From the NCBI RefSeq assembly GCF_050871315.1, contig NZ_JBJLRE010000009.1: a DNA stretch of 64,000 nt; one strand, given 5' to 3'. The number at the start of each line of letters is the position of its first letter. Within the stretch, counting starts at the first letter, position 1. Below, piece by piece: positions 11,617-19,919 of the stretch. The position numbers and the translations under genes were made by a program. This DNA is from Kineococcus gynurae (GTDB lineage: Bacteria > Actinomycetota > Actinomycetes > Actinomycetales > Kineococcaceae). A model generated the notes under the pieces. That model searched no databases and was not told where the DNA came from. It was given only the letters and a program-made list of their open reading frames with translations.

Positions 11617-12294
11617 TCAGCGACGGGCGAGGGCGGCCCGGATGTCGGCGAGGTCGGCCGCGGGCAGCTCCTCGACCTCGGCCAGGCGGGGCAGCAGCCC
11701 GGGCTCGGTGGTCAGGGCGGCGAAGGCGGTGGCGATGCTGACCCCGTGCGCCGGGGGCGGGCCGACCTCGATGTCGGCGCCCGCGCGCAGGGTCCCGCCG
11801 GACAGGACGCGCAGGTAGGCCCCGGGCGTGCGGGCGGCGCTGAACCGCGGCACCCAGCGCTTCTCGCCCAGGAAGACCGCGAAGGTGCCGCACGGGATGC
11901 GCGGGCAGCTGACCTGCAGGACCACCTCGTCGTCCACGCCCGTCGGACCGGGGCTGCGCAGCGTCCAGACCTCGCCCACCACCGCGCCGGAGACGTCGAC
12001 GCCGAGGGTGGTCAGGTTCTCGCCGAAGTTGCCGTTCGTGAGCTCCCGACCGAGCTCGCGGGCCCAGCCGTCGAGGTCCTCGCGGGCGTAGGCGTAGACG
12101 GCCTGGTCGTCGCCACCGTGGTTGGCGGTGTCGGAGATGTGGTCGCCCACCAGCCCGCTGCCCCCGCGACCCTTGGGCCCCGGCGCCCGCACGCGGACCG
12201 CCTCGGCCGTGGGCCGCTTGTCGATGCCGGAGGTCCCCTGCTTGGCGGCGATCGGTCGTTCCACCGCGAGGTTCACCGAGAGCACGCTGGCCAT
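11617..12294 (-). CDS. MOSC domain-containing protein
   Basis: A 225-residue MOSC-domain protein of the YiiM type. MOSC domains bind molybdenum cofactor or act as sulfur carriers and are linked to detoxification of N-hydroxylated compounds. Visible features are the N-terminal beta strand with GTSGIDKRP, the strongly conserved GDHISDTANHGGDDQAVYAY segment (residues 50-70), GELTNGNFGENLTT-like motifs near 85-95, and the conserved cysteine in VSCPRIPCGTF near 130. A C-terminal helical tail (3-alpha-like) follows. The start ATG lies 6 nt after a TAGATT hexamer, so the mRNA is probably leaderless. It is a standalone gene between rluD and dnaE1. Its physiological substrate is unknown. Confidence 0.88.
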   Translation of the reverse strand: MASVLSVNLAVERPIAAKQGTSGIDKRPTAEAVRVRAPGPKGRGGSGLVGDHISDTANHGGDDQAVYAYAREDLDGWARELGRELTNGNFGENLTTLGVDVSGAVVGEVWTLRSPGPTGVDDEVVLQVSCPRIPCGTFAVFLGEKRWVPRFSAARTPGAYLRVLSGGTLRAGADIEVGPPPAHGVSIATAFAALTTEPGLLPRLAEVEELPAADLADIRAALARR

Positions 12295-12300
12295 GGGAGG

Positions 12301-12306
12301 AATCTA
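12301..12306 (-). promoter_or_regulatory. -10 element giving a leaderless MOSC-gene transcript
   Basis: Reads TAGATT on the minus strand. Only 6 nt separate it from the ATG, so transcription would begin at the start codon. Confidence 0.5.
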
Positions 12307-12434
12307 GGGCGTCCCACGTCGGACCCCACGTCGGACTCCACCCGGCCCCTCGCCGCCCCGACCCGTCCCGGGATTCCTTGATCACGGGAGGGTGGTGGGG
12401 CGGGTGGGGCGGTGGGGCGGGTGGGGCGAATGGG

Positions 12435-13358
12435 TCAGTCGGCCAGTCGTTGCAGGGCGGTGGCCAGGTCGGCGGGATAGGTGCTGGCGAACTCGACCGG
12501 GAGCCCCGTGGCCGGGTGCTCGAAGCCGAGCCGCACCGCGTGCAACCACTGCCGGGTCATCCCGAGGCGGGCCGCGAGCGTCGGGTCGGCCCCGTAGGTC
12601 AGGTCGCCGACGCACGGGTGGCGCAGGGCGGCGAAGTGGACCCGGATCTGGTGGGTGCGCCCGGTCTCGAGGTGGATCTCGGCCAGGGCCGCGGCCCGGA
12701 AGGCCTCCAGCACCTCGTAGTGGGTGACGCTGGGCTTGCCGTCGGCGGTCACCGCGAACTTGTAGGCGCCCGAGGGGTGCCGGCCGATGGGGGCGTCGAT
12801 CGTGCCGCGCAACGGGTCCGGGTGGCCCTGCACGAGCGCGTGGTAGACCTTCTCGACCGTGCGCTCCTTAAACGCGCGCTTGAGCACCGCGTAGGCGTGC
12901 TCGCTCTTGGCCACGACCATGAGCCCGGAGGTGCCGACGTCGAGCCGGTGCACGACGCCCTGCCGCTCGGCGGCTCCCGACGTCGAGATCCGGTAGCCCG
13001 CCCCGGCCAGGCCACCGACGACCGTCGGCCCCGTCCAGCCCGGGCTCGGGTGCGCGGCGACCCCGACCGGTTTGTCGACGACCACGAGGTCGTCGTCGTC
13101 GTGCACGATGCGCAGCCCGTCGACGACCTCGGCCACCACCTGCGGCGCCGAGGGCGGGTCGGGCAGCTGCACCTCGAGCCAGGCCCCGGCGGGCAACCGG
13201 TCGGACTTGCCGAGCGTGCGGCCGTCGCAGACGACGTGGCCGTCGGCGGCGAGCTCGGCGATCCGGGTGCGGGACAGCCCGAGCAGGCGGCTCAGGGCCG
13301 CGTCGACCCGCTCACCCGCGAGCCCGTCGGGGACGGGGAGACTGCGCTGCTCAGCCAC
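12435..13358 (-). CDS. RluA/RluD-family ribosomal large-subunit pseudouridine synthase
   Basis: A 307-residue enzyme converting uridine to pseudouridine in rRNA (RluA family; RluD-like by neighbourhood with lspA). An N-terminal S4 RNA-binding domain (RVDAALSRLLGLSRTRIAEL, residues 15-75) precedes the catalytic domain. The catalytic aspartate is in HRLDVGTSGLMVVAK near 140, and the motif TGRTHQIRVH is near 235. The GTG at 13358 overlaps the lspA stop by 8 nt with a G-rich ribosome site; a GTG at 13367 is an in-frame alternative. It is probably co-transcribed with lspA, the usual pairing in actinobacteria. Confidence 0.92.
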   Translation of the reverse strand: MAEQRSLPVPDGLAGERVDAALSRLLGLSRTRIAELAADGHVVCDGRTLGKSDRLPAGAWLEVQLPDPPSAPQVVAEVVDGLRIVHDDDDLVVVDKPVGVAAHPSPGWTGPTVVGGLAGAGYRISTSGAAERQGVVHRLDVGTSGLMVVAKSEHAYAVLKRAFKERTVEKVYHALVQGHPDPLRGTIDAPIGRHPSGAYKFAVTADGKPSVTHYEVLEAFRAAALAEIHLETGRTHQIRVHFAALRHPCVGDLTYGADPTLAARLGMTRQWLHAVRLGFEHPATGLPVEFASTYPADLATALQRLAD

Positions 13359-13938
13359 GACGCCCACCCCCGCGGGCCGGACGGGCCCGGCGCGGGGTGC
13401 TCGGCACCGGGCGGCCGTCGAGCCCGACGTTGCGGAAGGCGAGGACCGCCACCAGGACGGCGGCGGCGCAGATGCAGGAGTCGGCCACGTTGAAGATGGG
13501 CCAGTGGGGCAGCTGCACGAAGTCGACCACGTGCCCCCGGGCGAACCCGGGCTGACGCAGGAACCGGTCGGTCAGGTTGCCCAGCGCCCCGGCCAGCAGC
13601 AGGCCCAGCGCCACCGCCCAGGCCCGGCTGCGCAGGCGGCGGGAGACGCGGATGACGACGACGACCACGACCGTCGCGATGATGGTGAAGATCCAGGTCA
13701 TCCCGGTGGCGAAGCTGAAGGCCGCACCCGGGTTGCGGATCAGCCGCAGCTGCACGATCTCGCCCAGCACCGGGTAGGGCACCCCCGGCTCGAGGGAGGC
13801 CACGGCCGCGACCTTGGTGAGCTGGTCGGCGGCGTAGAGGACCGCGGCGACCGCGAAGAACAACCACGTCCGCCGGGCGGGCGGCGTCTCGGGGTCCGGC
13901 TCGCGCGCGGGGGGCTGGGGCGGGGAGGTCTCGGTCAT
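13351..13938 (-). CDS. lspA: Lipoprotein signal peptidase II
   Basis: A 195-residue integral membrane aspartyl protease that cleaves prolipoproteins just before the lipidated cysteine, acting after Lgt. Four hydrophobic segments are visible. Family motifs are ADQLTKVAA (about residue 37), NPGAAFSFATG, GNLTDR with the first catalytic Asp, and FNVADSCI with the second. The C-terminal tail is basic and disordered. The ATG at 13938 is chosen because upstream codons are low-complexity Pro/Arg/Gly sequence. One substrate in this window would be the lipoprotein at 2586. Confidence 0.95.
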   Translation of the reverse strand: MTETSPPQPPAREPDPETPPARRTWLFFAVAAVLYAADQLTKVAAVASLEPGVPYPVLGEIVQLRLIRNPGAAFSFATGMTWIFTIIATVVVVVVIRVSRRLRSRAWAVALGLLLAGALGNLTDRFLRQPGFARGHVVDFVQLPHWPIFNVADSCICAAAVLVAVLAFRNVGLDGRPVPSTPRRARPARGGGRRG

Positions 13939-13978
13939 GGCAGGGCCGAGTCTCCCACGACGATCGCCCCTCCCCGTC

Positions 13979-14042
13979 GGCCCGGCACCCGACCGGCCCG
14001 GCACCCGACCCGCCCGGCACCCGACCGGCCCGGCACCTGACC
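13979..14042. repeat. 16-bp tandem array, 4 units
   Basis: Four near-identical copies of GGCCCGGCACCCGACC lie in the spacer between lspA and the DksA/TraR-like gene. The last two copies carry single substitutions. Confidence 0.85.
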
Positions 14043-14113
14043 GGCCGGGCCCACCCGGGGGCGCCGCCGCCCGGGTGGGTCGGGATCGGTGCGGGCCGGG
14101 GCCGGGGCGGAAC

Positions 14114-14716
14114 TTAGCGGCGCTCGGTGCGGGCCTTGCACCCGACGCAGAGCGTGACCCGCGGGAAGGCCTGCAGCCGGGCCTTCCCGATCGGGCCCGT
14201 GCACGTCTCGCACACCCCGTAGGCCCCGGAGGCCAGGCGCACCAGGGCGCGCTGGGACTGCTCCAGCAGGTCCCGGGCGTTCTGCGCGATCGTCATCTCG
14301 TGCTCTCGGCCCGCGGTGGCGGCGCCGTGGTCGACCTGGTCGTCCCCGGCACCCTCCCCGCCCGAGGACACCAGGCGCGAGAAGGAGCTGGCGGCCTCGT
14401 CGAGCTCGTCGGTGAGCCGGGTGACCTCGGCGTGCAGCTCCGCCGCGACCTCCTGCAGCTCGGCCGCGCTCCAGGCGTCCTCCCCGGCCCGGACGGGTAC
14501 GTCCGTCGGGGCCGACGCCACCGCGACCGGGGTGGCGCCCGCCTCGGGGACCTCGACCACGCGGACCGCGGCCGAGCGCCGGGCGGCCCCGCTCGGGGCC
14601 CGCCCGGCCGCCACCGGACCGTTGCGCGTCGTCGCGCGGACCGCCGCTTCGTCCGCCGCCTGCGTCACCGTCTGCGTCACGGTCTGCGTCACCGTCTGCG
14701 TCATCGCCCCTCGCAT
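14114..14716 (-). CDS. DksA/TraR-type C4 zinc-finger protein
   Basis: A 200-residue protein with a C-terminal DksA/TraR zinc finger: CETC near residue 168 and CVGC near 191, within YGVCETCTGPIGKARLQAFP and VTLCVGCKARTER. A coiled-coil-like region (LQEVAAELHAEVTRLTDELDEA) precedes it. Proteins of this fold bind the RNA polymerase secondary channel, but actinobacterial members are poorly characterised. The N-terminus is an unusual TQTV repeat encoded by 12-bp units (about 14660-14705), followed by a disordered Ala/Pro/Val stretch. The start is ambiguous between ATG 14716 and ATG 14704. It lies between lspA and divIVA, a common actinobacterial arrangement. Confidence 0.85.
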   Translation of the reverse strand: MRGAMTQTVTQTVTQTVTQAADEAAVRATTRNGPVAAGRAPSGAARRSAAVRVVEVPEAGATPVAVASAPTDVPVRAGEDAWSAAELQEVAAELHAEVTRLTDELDEAASSFSRLVSSGGEGAGDDQVDHGAATAGREHEMTIAQNARDLLEQSQRALVRLASGAYGVCETCTGPIGKARLQAFPRVTLCVGCKARTERR

Positions 14717-14811
14717 CTACCCAGCCCCAGACGCAACACGCTGTTGCGTGGGGTCACCGTAGGGAAGATGACTATGGGTGAGCAAGCGGAAACGCCAAGT
14801 TACTCCCGGGG

Positions 14812-15393
14812 TCAGCGGGCGACGGCGTCGTCCTTCACCACGTGCGGGGAGCGACGGAGCTGGGCGAGCGCCTCGGTCATCACGCGCTCGAGCTGCTCGC
14901 GGTAGTCGGCCTCGCGGCCGCGCAGGTTCTCGATGGACTCCTCCAGCGACATGCGTCGCGAGTCCAGCTCGCCCAGGGTCCGGTCACGGGCGGTCTCCGC
15001 CTCGCCGACCAGCCGCTCGGCCTCGGTCCGGGCCGAGGCCACCAGGGCGTCGCGCTGGGACTCGCCGTCGTGGACGTACTGGTCGTGCAGCTGCTGGGCC
15101 AGGGCGATGATCCCGGCGGCCTGCTCGGCCGGGGCGGTCTCGGAGGCCGCCGGCGCGGGCGCGGCGGTAGCCGGCTTCTCCAGCTCGACGGGCGCGGGCG
15201 CGGCGGCCGCGGGCGCGGCGGACGGGCCGCCCTGCTCCAGGCGGTCGCGCAGCTCGGCGTTCTCCGCGTTCAGCCGGCGCAGCTCGGCGACGACCTCGTC
15301 CAGGAAGTCGTCGACCTCGTCCTGGGCGTAGCCCTCGCGGACGCGGGTGGGGTTGAAGCGCTTGTTGACGACGTCCTCGGGGGTCAGGGTCAT
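14812..15393 (-). CDS. divIVA: DivIVA/Wag31 polar growth protein
   Basis: A 193-residue coiled-coil scaffold that marks cell poles and septa and directs peptidoglycan synthesis in actinobacteria. The N-terminal membrane-binding DivIVA domain is intact (LTPEDVVNKRFNPTRVREGY, residues 3-23; EVDDFLDEVVAEL). An Ala/Pro linker spans about 60-95. The second coiled coil runs from about 97 (AEQAAGIIALAQQLHDQY) to the C-terminus. Wag31 proteins are usually 200-300 residues, so this one is compact. The ATG at 15393 has an AGAGGTG ribosome site. It is the last gene of the dcw string before the DksA-like gene. Confidence 0.94.
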   Translation of the reverse strand: MTLTPEDVVNKRFNPTRVREGYAQDEVDDFLDEVVAELRRLNAENAELRDRLEQGGPSAAPAAAAPAPVELEKPATAAPAPAASETAPAEQAAGIIALAQQLHDQYVHDGESQRDALVASARTEAERLVGEAETARDRTLGELDSRRMSLEESIENLRGREADYREQLERVMTEALAQLRRSPHVVKDDAVAR

Positions 15394-15584
15394 CGGTTCA
15401 CACCTCTGTGCGGAGTGGGGTGGGCGGACCCGACCGGCGGACCCGCGATTGTCGCGCCACCGTAGCCCATCCATGTGGGTGACCCGGGGGACTCGCAGCC
15501 ATCCGGCCCGCACCCCGCGTGATCCCTGACCGAGGGTGCTCGACCCCTCACCACCTGCTGCGATCGGGGCGGTCCCCGCCCCGG

Positions 15585-15884
15585 TCAGCGGGCCGAGGCC
15601 GCGAGCCCCTGGAAGGTCGAGAGGAGGATCGAGGACAGCAGGAACAGCACGATGAAGGCCAGGTCGAGCTGGATCGCCCCCAGCCGGAGGGGCGGGATGA
15701 GGCGGCGCAGGGCCTTCAGGGGCGGGTCGGTGACCGTGTAGACGCCCTCGGCGAGGACCAGGACCGGACCGCGGGGCCGCCACTCGCGGGCCAGCATCTG
15801 CACCCAGTCCAGGACGAGCCGACCGATCAGGGCCAGGAAGAAGATCAGGACGAGGAAGGCCAGGAGGCCGAAGACCGCGGACAC
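15585..15884 (-). CDS. YggT-family small membrane protein
   Basis: A 99-residue protein with two hydrophobic segments: LLAFLVLIFFLALIGRLVLDW near the N-terminus and LDLAFIVLFLLSSILLS near the C-terminus. They flank the YggT motif TDPPLKALRRLIPPLR. Its function is not firmly known. It is almost always between sepF and divIVA in actinobacteria and is presumed to assist division or envelope growth. The GTG start at 15884 follows GGATGGAG. Confidence 0.9.
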   Translation of the reverse strand: MSAVFGLLAFLVLIFFLALIGRLVLDWVQMLAREWRPRGPVLVLAEGVYTVTDPPLKALRRLIPPLRLGAIQLDLAFIVLFLLSSILLSTFQGLAASAR

Positions 15885-16080
15885 GTCTCCATCCTGTCAT
15901 CCCTTCCCAGGAGCCGGCCGTGCGGGAGCTGAGCAGCACGCGCGGTCCACCCCCACGGCCGGGGCCCGCCGGCCACCCCCGCGACGGCCCCCGCGACGAC
16001 GACGTCCCCGGCCCCGGGCAGGGGGGGGACGGGGACGCGTCAGGGCCGGTCGGCGTCGAGGAGCGCCGGGCGGGGAGCCC

Positions 16081-16641
16081 TCAGGACTGGTTGAAGAAGG
16101 TCCGCTCCGGCGGACGCTCCTCCTCCTGCGAGGCCACCTCGACGTTGGCGGGCGAGAGCAGGAAGACCTTGTTGGTCACGCGCTCGATCGAGCCGTGCAG
16201 GCCGAAGACCAACCCGGCCGAGAAGTCGACCAGGCGCTTGGCGTCGCTGTCGCCCATGTCGGTGAGGTTCATGATGACCGGGACGCCCTCGCGGAAGCTC
16301 TCGCCGATCGTCTTGGCCTCGTTGTAGGTGCGGGGGTGGATCGTCGTGATCCGGTGCAGCTCGGGGCCGCTGGACTGCGCCACCACGTGGGCCACCTGCC
16401 TCCTGATCGGGGTCACCTGACCCGTGGATTCTGCTCGTCGCTCGGCGACCGGGGCCTCGACCCGCGACTCGTGCCGGGCGTCGTGGCGCGACTCGACCCG
16501 CACCTCGGGCCGGGCGTCGGGGATCCGGTCGGCCCGAGCCGGTTCGGCGCGCCGCGGCGACTCCGGCTCGACGTCCTCGGCGTAGCGGTCGTCCTCGGCG
16601 AGGCCGAGGTAGACCATCGCGTTGCGCAGCGCGCCGGCCAT
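16081..16641 (-). CDS. sepF: SepF, FtsZ membrane anchor
   Basis: A 186-residue cytoplasmic division protein that anchors FtsZ to the membrane, essential where FtsA is absent. The N-terminal amphipathic membrane helix is MAGALRNAMVYLGL. A variable charged linker (about 15-90, rich in Arg/Glu) follows. The conserved globular domain runs from about 95, with RTYNEAKTIGESFREGVPVIMNLTDM and AKRLVDFSAGLVFGL. The ATG at 16641 has the strong ribosome site AGGAGGAGC. FtsZ encoded at 18317 ends in DVPDFLK, the C-terminal peptide that SepF binds. Confidence 0.95.
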   Translation of the reverse strand: MAGALRNAMVYLGLAEDDRYAEDVEPESPRRAEPARADRIPDARPEVRVESRHDARHESRVEAPVAERRAESTGQVTPIRRQVAHVVAQSSGPELHRITTIHPRTYNEAKTIGESFREGVPVIMNLTDMGDSDAKRLVDFSAGLVFGLHGSIERVTNKVFLLSPANVEVASQEEERPPERTFFNQS

Positions 16642-16734
16642 GGGTGCTCCTCCTGGTAGAGCGGGACCGAGGGTGGGTCTCGAGCGGCACGACCGCGGAC
16701 GGTCGCCGGACGGGTCGTACGGTTCGGTGGGACG

Positions 16735-17553
16735 CTATCGCGCGGGTGGACGCGGACCGAGGATGGCGGCGCCGACACGCAGGTGTGTCGCCCCGGCCGC
16801 CACCGCGGCCTCCAGGTCCCCGCTCATCCCCGCCGACAGGGCGTCGGCCCCGGGGTGCGCGGCCCGCACCCTCGCGGCCAGTCCGGCCAGCTCCGCGAAC
16901 GCCGCGCCGGGGTCGACGCCGCGCGGGGCCACGGCCATCAGCCCCCGCAGCCGCAGCGCCGGGGAGCCGGCGACGGCGTCGGTCAGCTCCTCGAGCGCGT
17001 CGGGGGCCACCCCCCCGCGCGGCGCGGAGGGGTCGCGGGGCCCCAGCGCCGCGCGCCCGGCGGCGCTGCCGGCCAGGGCCGCCTCGAGGTCGACCTGCAC
17101 GAAGCAGTCGAGGACGGCTCCTCCCTCGGCGAGGCGCGCCTCCCCCGCCCGGTGCAGGGCGTGGGCGAGCTTGAGCCGGTCGACGGAGTGCACCGCCGAG
17201 GCGTAGCCGAGCACCGAGCGCACCTTGTTGGTCTGCAGCTGACCGATGAAGTGCCAACGGGGCGGGTCCGAGGGTGGTCCCGTGGACGCACCCGTCCCGA
17301 GCTGGGCGCTCACCGCGGCCGCCTTGGCCGCCGCCTCCTGGTCGCGGCTCTCCCCGAGGTCGCGCTCCCCCAGGTCCAGCAACGTCAGGGCGTCGGCGGC
17401 CGGGAAGAACTTGCTGACGACGACCAGGGTCAGCGTCGACGGGTCGCGACCGACGGCGCGGGCGGCCTCCGTCAGCCGCGTGCGCACCGCGGTCAGGGCG
17501 GCGGCGAGCTCCGTCCGGCGCGACCCCGGGGCGACCGGGGTGTCGGGACTCAT
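16735..17553 (-). CDS. YggS/PLP homeostasis protein
   Basis: A 272-residue pyridoxal-5'-phosphate-binding TIM-barrel protein of the YggS/PROSC family, which buffers PLP and affects amino- and keto-acid pools. The PLP lysine is in LVVVSKFFPA near residue 46. WHFIGQLQTNKVRSV near 100 and SAGMSGDLEAAVAAGATHLRVG near 245 are classic family motifs. It is somewhat longer than E. coli YggS (234 residues) because of Gly/Pro-rich insertions near 88-95 and 155-170. The ATG at 17553 overlaps the pgeF stop by 4 nt. Placement between pgeF and sepF is standard for actinobacteria. Confidence 0.94.
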   Translation of the reverse strand: MSPDTPVAPGSRRTELAAALTAVRTRLTEAARAVGRDPSTLTLVVVSKFFPAADALTLLDLGERDLGESRDQEAAAKAAAVSAQLGTGASTGPPSDPPRWHFIGQLQTNKVRSVLGYASAVHSVDRLKLAHALHRAGEARLAEGGAVLDCFVQVDLEAALAGSAAGRAALGPRDPSAPRGGVAPDALEELTDAVAGSPALRLRGLMAVAPRGVDPGAAFAELAGLAARVRAAHPGADALSAGMSGDLEAAVAAGATHLRVGAAILGPRPPAR

Positions 17554-18320
17554 GGGGCCTCCAGCACGAGGAAGCCGCCCGTGCGACCGGTCACCCCGGA
17601 GCGGCGGTAGGAGTAGAGGTCGTCGTCCTCGGCGGTGCAGCGCGCCACGCGCCGGGCGGGCACGCCGAGCTCGGCCAGCTGGGCCAGCACCCCGGCGGCC
17701 ACGTCGACACCGGTGGTCCCCCACCCGGTCCGGGCCCGGGCGGCGGGGGCGACCGCGGCCACCTCCTCGGCCATCGCGGGGGGCACCTCGTAGCAGGCCC
17801 CGCAGATGGCGGGGCCGAGCACGGCCCGGATCGCCCGCGCCCCGCGCTCGCGCAGGGCGGCGACGGTGGCCGGGACGACCCCGGCGACCAGCCCCGGCCG
17901 ACCGGCGTGGGCGACCCCGACGACACCGGCCTGCGGATCGGCCAGCAGCACGGGCACGCAGTCCGCGACGAGGATCCCGATCGCGACCCCGGGGGTGGTG
18001 CAGACCAGGGCGTCGCCCTCGGGGGCCGGTCCCTCGGAGAGGGGCCCCTGCGCCACCTGGTCGAGGCGGTCGACGTCGACGACCCCGGCCCCGTGCACCT
18101 GCCGGGGGATGACCAGGGCGTCGGCCCCCAGCGCACCCCGCAGGGCCTCGCGGTGGGCCGCGACCCGCTCCGGGTCGTCCCCGACGTGGTCGCCCAGGTT
18201 GAACCCGGCCCACGCGGGACCGCCCGGGCGGGTCGAGACCGACGTCCGGGTGGTGAAACCCCCGTGGACGCCGGCCGGGAGGCCGGCGTCCACGAGGTCG
18301 GGGACGGACCCGGTGCTCAC
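17550..18320 (-). CDS. pgeF: Peptidoglycan editing factor PgeF (YfiH/laccase-domain)
   Basis: A 256-residue multicopper-oxidase-like fold protein. PgeF in E. coli removes misincorporated L-Ser from UDP-MurNAc precursors. The metal-site residues are visible in RQVHG (near residue 64), ADCVPVLL (near 125) and VGVAHAGRPGLVAG (near 140), with GPAICGACYEV near 170. The commonly seen HAGWRG is HAGRPG here, so the Trp is absent while the histidine remains. Its start overlaps the ftsZ stop by 4 nt. A perfect 13-bp inverted repeat lies within codons 10-19. Confidence 0.92.
   Translation of the reverse strand: MSTGSVPDLVDAGLPAGVHGGFTTRTSVSTRPGGPAWAGFNLGDHVGDDPERVAAHREALRGALGADALVIPRQVHGAGVVDVDRLDQVAQGPLSEGPAPEGDALVCTTPGVAIGILVADCVPVLLADPQAGVVGVAHAGRPGLVAGVVPATVAALRERGARAIRAVLGPAICGACYEVPPAMAEEVAAVAPAARARTGWGTTGVDVAAGVLAQLAELGVPARRVARCTAEDDDLYSYRRSGVTGRTGGFLVLEAP
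18264..18293. promoter_or_regulatory. 13-bp perfect stem-loop at the ftsZ/pgeF junction
   Basis: Arms 18264-18276 and 18281-18293 are exact complements around a GGGA loop, lying in the first codons of pgeF about 25-55 nt past the ftsZ stop. The hairpin may attenuate or stabilise the mRNA between highly expressed ftsZ and pgeF. It also encodes protein, so chance is possible. Confidence 0.45.
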
Positions 18321-19639
18321 TTCAGGAAGTCGGGCACGTCCAGCTCGTCCTCGGGGGCGGGACGGCCGGGGCGACGGGACCCGGCCTGGTCCTGCGGCAG
18401 CTCGACGACCCGGGGCACGTGCACGGGCTCCGGCTCGGGCTCCGGCGCCGGCTGGGCGGCCACGGGCTGCGGCTCCGGCTGCTGCGGGTAGGCGCTCGGC
18501 TGCGGGTGGGCCGTGGGCGCCGGGGCCGGGGGGGTCCAGCGCGGCGCGGGGGCCGGGCTGGGCGTGAACTGCTGCTCGCGCTCCCCGGCGGCGGGGCGGG
18601 AGCCCGCGGTCGGGCGGGCGGGCGGGACCGCGCTGCCCTGGGGACGGCCGGAGACCTGGCCCAGCGCGCGCTCGTCGCGACGACGGGTGGGGGCACCGGA
18701 GTCGAAACCGGCGGCGATGACCGTGACGCGCACCTCGTCGCCGAGGGCGTCGTCGATGACCGCACCGAAGATGATGTTCGCCTCGGGGTGCGCCGCCTCC
18801 TGGACCAGTCGCGCCGCCTCGTTGATCTCGTACAGGCCGAGGTCGGAACCGCCCTGGATGGACAGCAGCACGCCGTGCGCCCCGTCGATGCTGGCCTCCA
18901 GCAGCGGGGAGCTGATCGCGGCCTCGGCCGCCTGGATCGCCCGGTCGTCCCCGCGCGAGGAGCCGATCCCCATGAGCGCGGACCCCGCACCCTGCATGAC
19001 CGACTTGACGTCGGCGAAGTCGAGGTTGATGAGACCCGGGGTGGTGATCAGGTCGGTGATGCCCTGGACACCGGAGAGCAGGACCTGGTCGGCGCTGCGG
19101 AAGGCGTCGAGGATGCTGACCTGCTTGTCCGAGATGGACAGCAACCGGTCGTTGGGGATGACGATGAGGGTGTCGACCTCGTCGCGCAGCTCGGAGATGC
19201 CGGACTCGGCGGAGTTCGCGCGACGGCGGCCCTCGAAGGTGAACGGTCGGGTGACCACGCCGATGGTCAGCGCGCCCAGCGAGCGGGCGATGCGGGCCAC
19301 CACGGGGGCGCCGCCCGTGCCGGTGCCGCCGCCCTCGCCGGCGGTGACGAAGACCATGTCGGCCCCCTTGAGGACCTCCTCGATCTCCTCGGCGTGGTCC
19401 TCGGCGGCCTTGCGGCCCACCTCGGGGTCGGCGCCCGCGCCGAGACCGCGGGTGAGCTCGCGCCCGACGTCGAGCTTGACGTCGGCGTCGCTCATGAGGA
19501 GCGCCTGGGCGTCGGTGTTGACGGCGATGAACTCGACGCCCTTGAGGCCGACCTCGATCATCCGGTTGACCGCGTTCACCCCGCCGCCGCCGACGCCGAC
19601 GACCTTGATGACCGCTAGGTAGTTCTGCGGAGCTGCCAC
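18317..19639 (-). CDS. ftsZ: Cell division GTPase FtsZ
   Basis: A 440-residue tubulin homologue that forms the Z-ring. The GTPase domain covers residues 1-320, with the tubulin signature GGGTGTGGAP near 104 and the catalytic T7 loop NLDFADVKSVM near 204. A long Pro/Ala/Gln-rich disordered linker spans about 320-425. The C-terminal peptide DELDVPDFLK recruits SepF. The GTG at 19639 (VAAPQNYLAVIKVVG) matches known actinobacterial FtsZ starts and has GAGAGG upstream; an in-frame ATG 15 codons earlier is unlikely. The 280-bp upstream spacer contains an AT-rich promoter region, so ftsZ is probably transcribed from its own promoter as well. Confidence 0.98.
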   Translation of the reverse strand: MAAPQNYLAVIKVVGVGGGGVNAVNRMIEVGLKGVEFIAVNTDAQALLMSDADVKLDVGRELTRGLGAGADPEVGRKAAEDHAEEIEEVLKGADMVFVTAGEGGGTGTGGAPVVARIARSLGALTIGVVTRPFTFEGRRRANSAESGISELRDEVDTLIVIPNDRLLSISDKQVSILDAFRSADQVLLSGVQGITDLITTPGLINLDFADVKSVMQGAGSALMGIGSSRGDDRAIQAAEAAISSPLLEASIDGAHGVLLSIQGGSDLGLYEINEAARLVQEAAHPEANIIFGAVIDDALGDEVRVTVIAAGFDSGAPTRRRDERALGQVSGRPQGSAVPPARPTAGSRPAAGEREQQFTPSPAPAPRWTPPAPAPTAHPQPSAYPQQPEPQPVAAQPAPEPEPEPVHVPRVVELPQDQAGSRRPGRPAPEDELDVPDFLK

Positions 19640-19919
19640 GTCGAGTGCCTCTCGCCTCTCTTGCAGTGCAACGCTCACCCTCAACTAGAGGGTTAACGTT
19701 ATGTCATTCATCTGTTGGTCGCTGACCGTAGGGACCGCACGCGGGCCGGTGCAACTGACGCCTCGGCGTGTCGCCGAGCATGTCGGCGAGTCACGCATCC
19801 GGCGGAGGATTCCTACGTAGAGCCACCGCATCGTCACTTTCTGGTCATGACAGTCGGGACCGTCGGCGGCCCGACCGCACCCGGAGGGCGGTCGGTCCCG
19901 ACCGGGAGGGTGAGGACGA
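19640..19919 (-). promoter_or_regulatory. ftsZ promoter region with inverted repeat
   Basis: A 280-bp spacer between ftsQ and ftsZ. The segment 19677-19715 is strikingly AT-rich for this genome and holds ACCCTC and GAGGGT arms (19677-19682, 19688-19693) around AACTA, beside GTTAAC/AACGTT palindromes. A similar conserved block precedes ftsZ in other actinobacteria. Confidence 0.55.
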
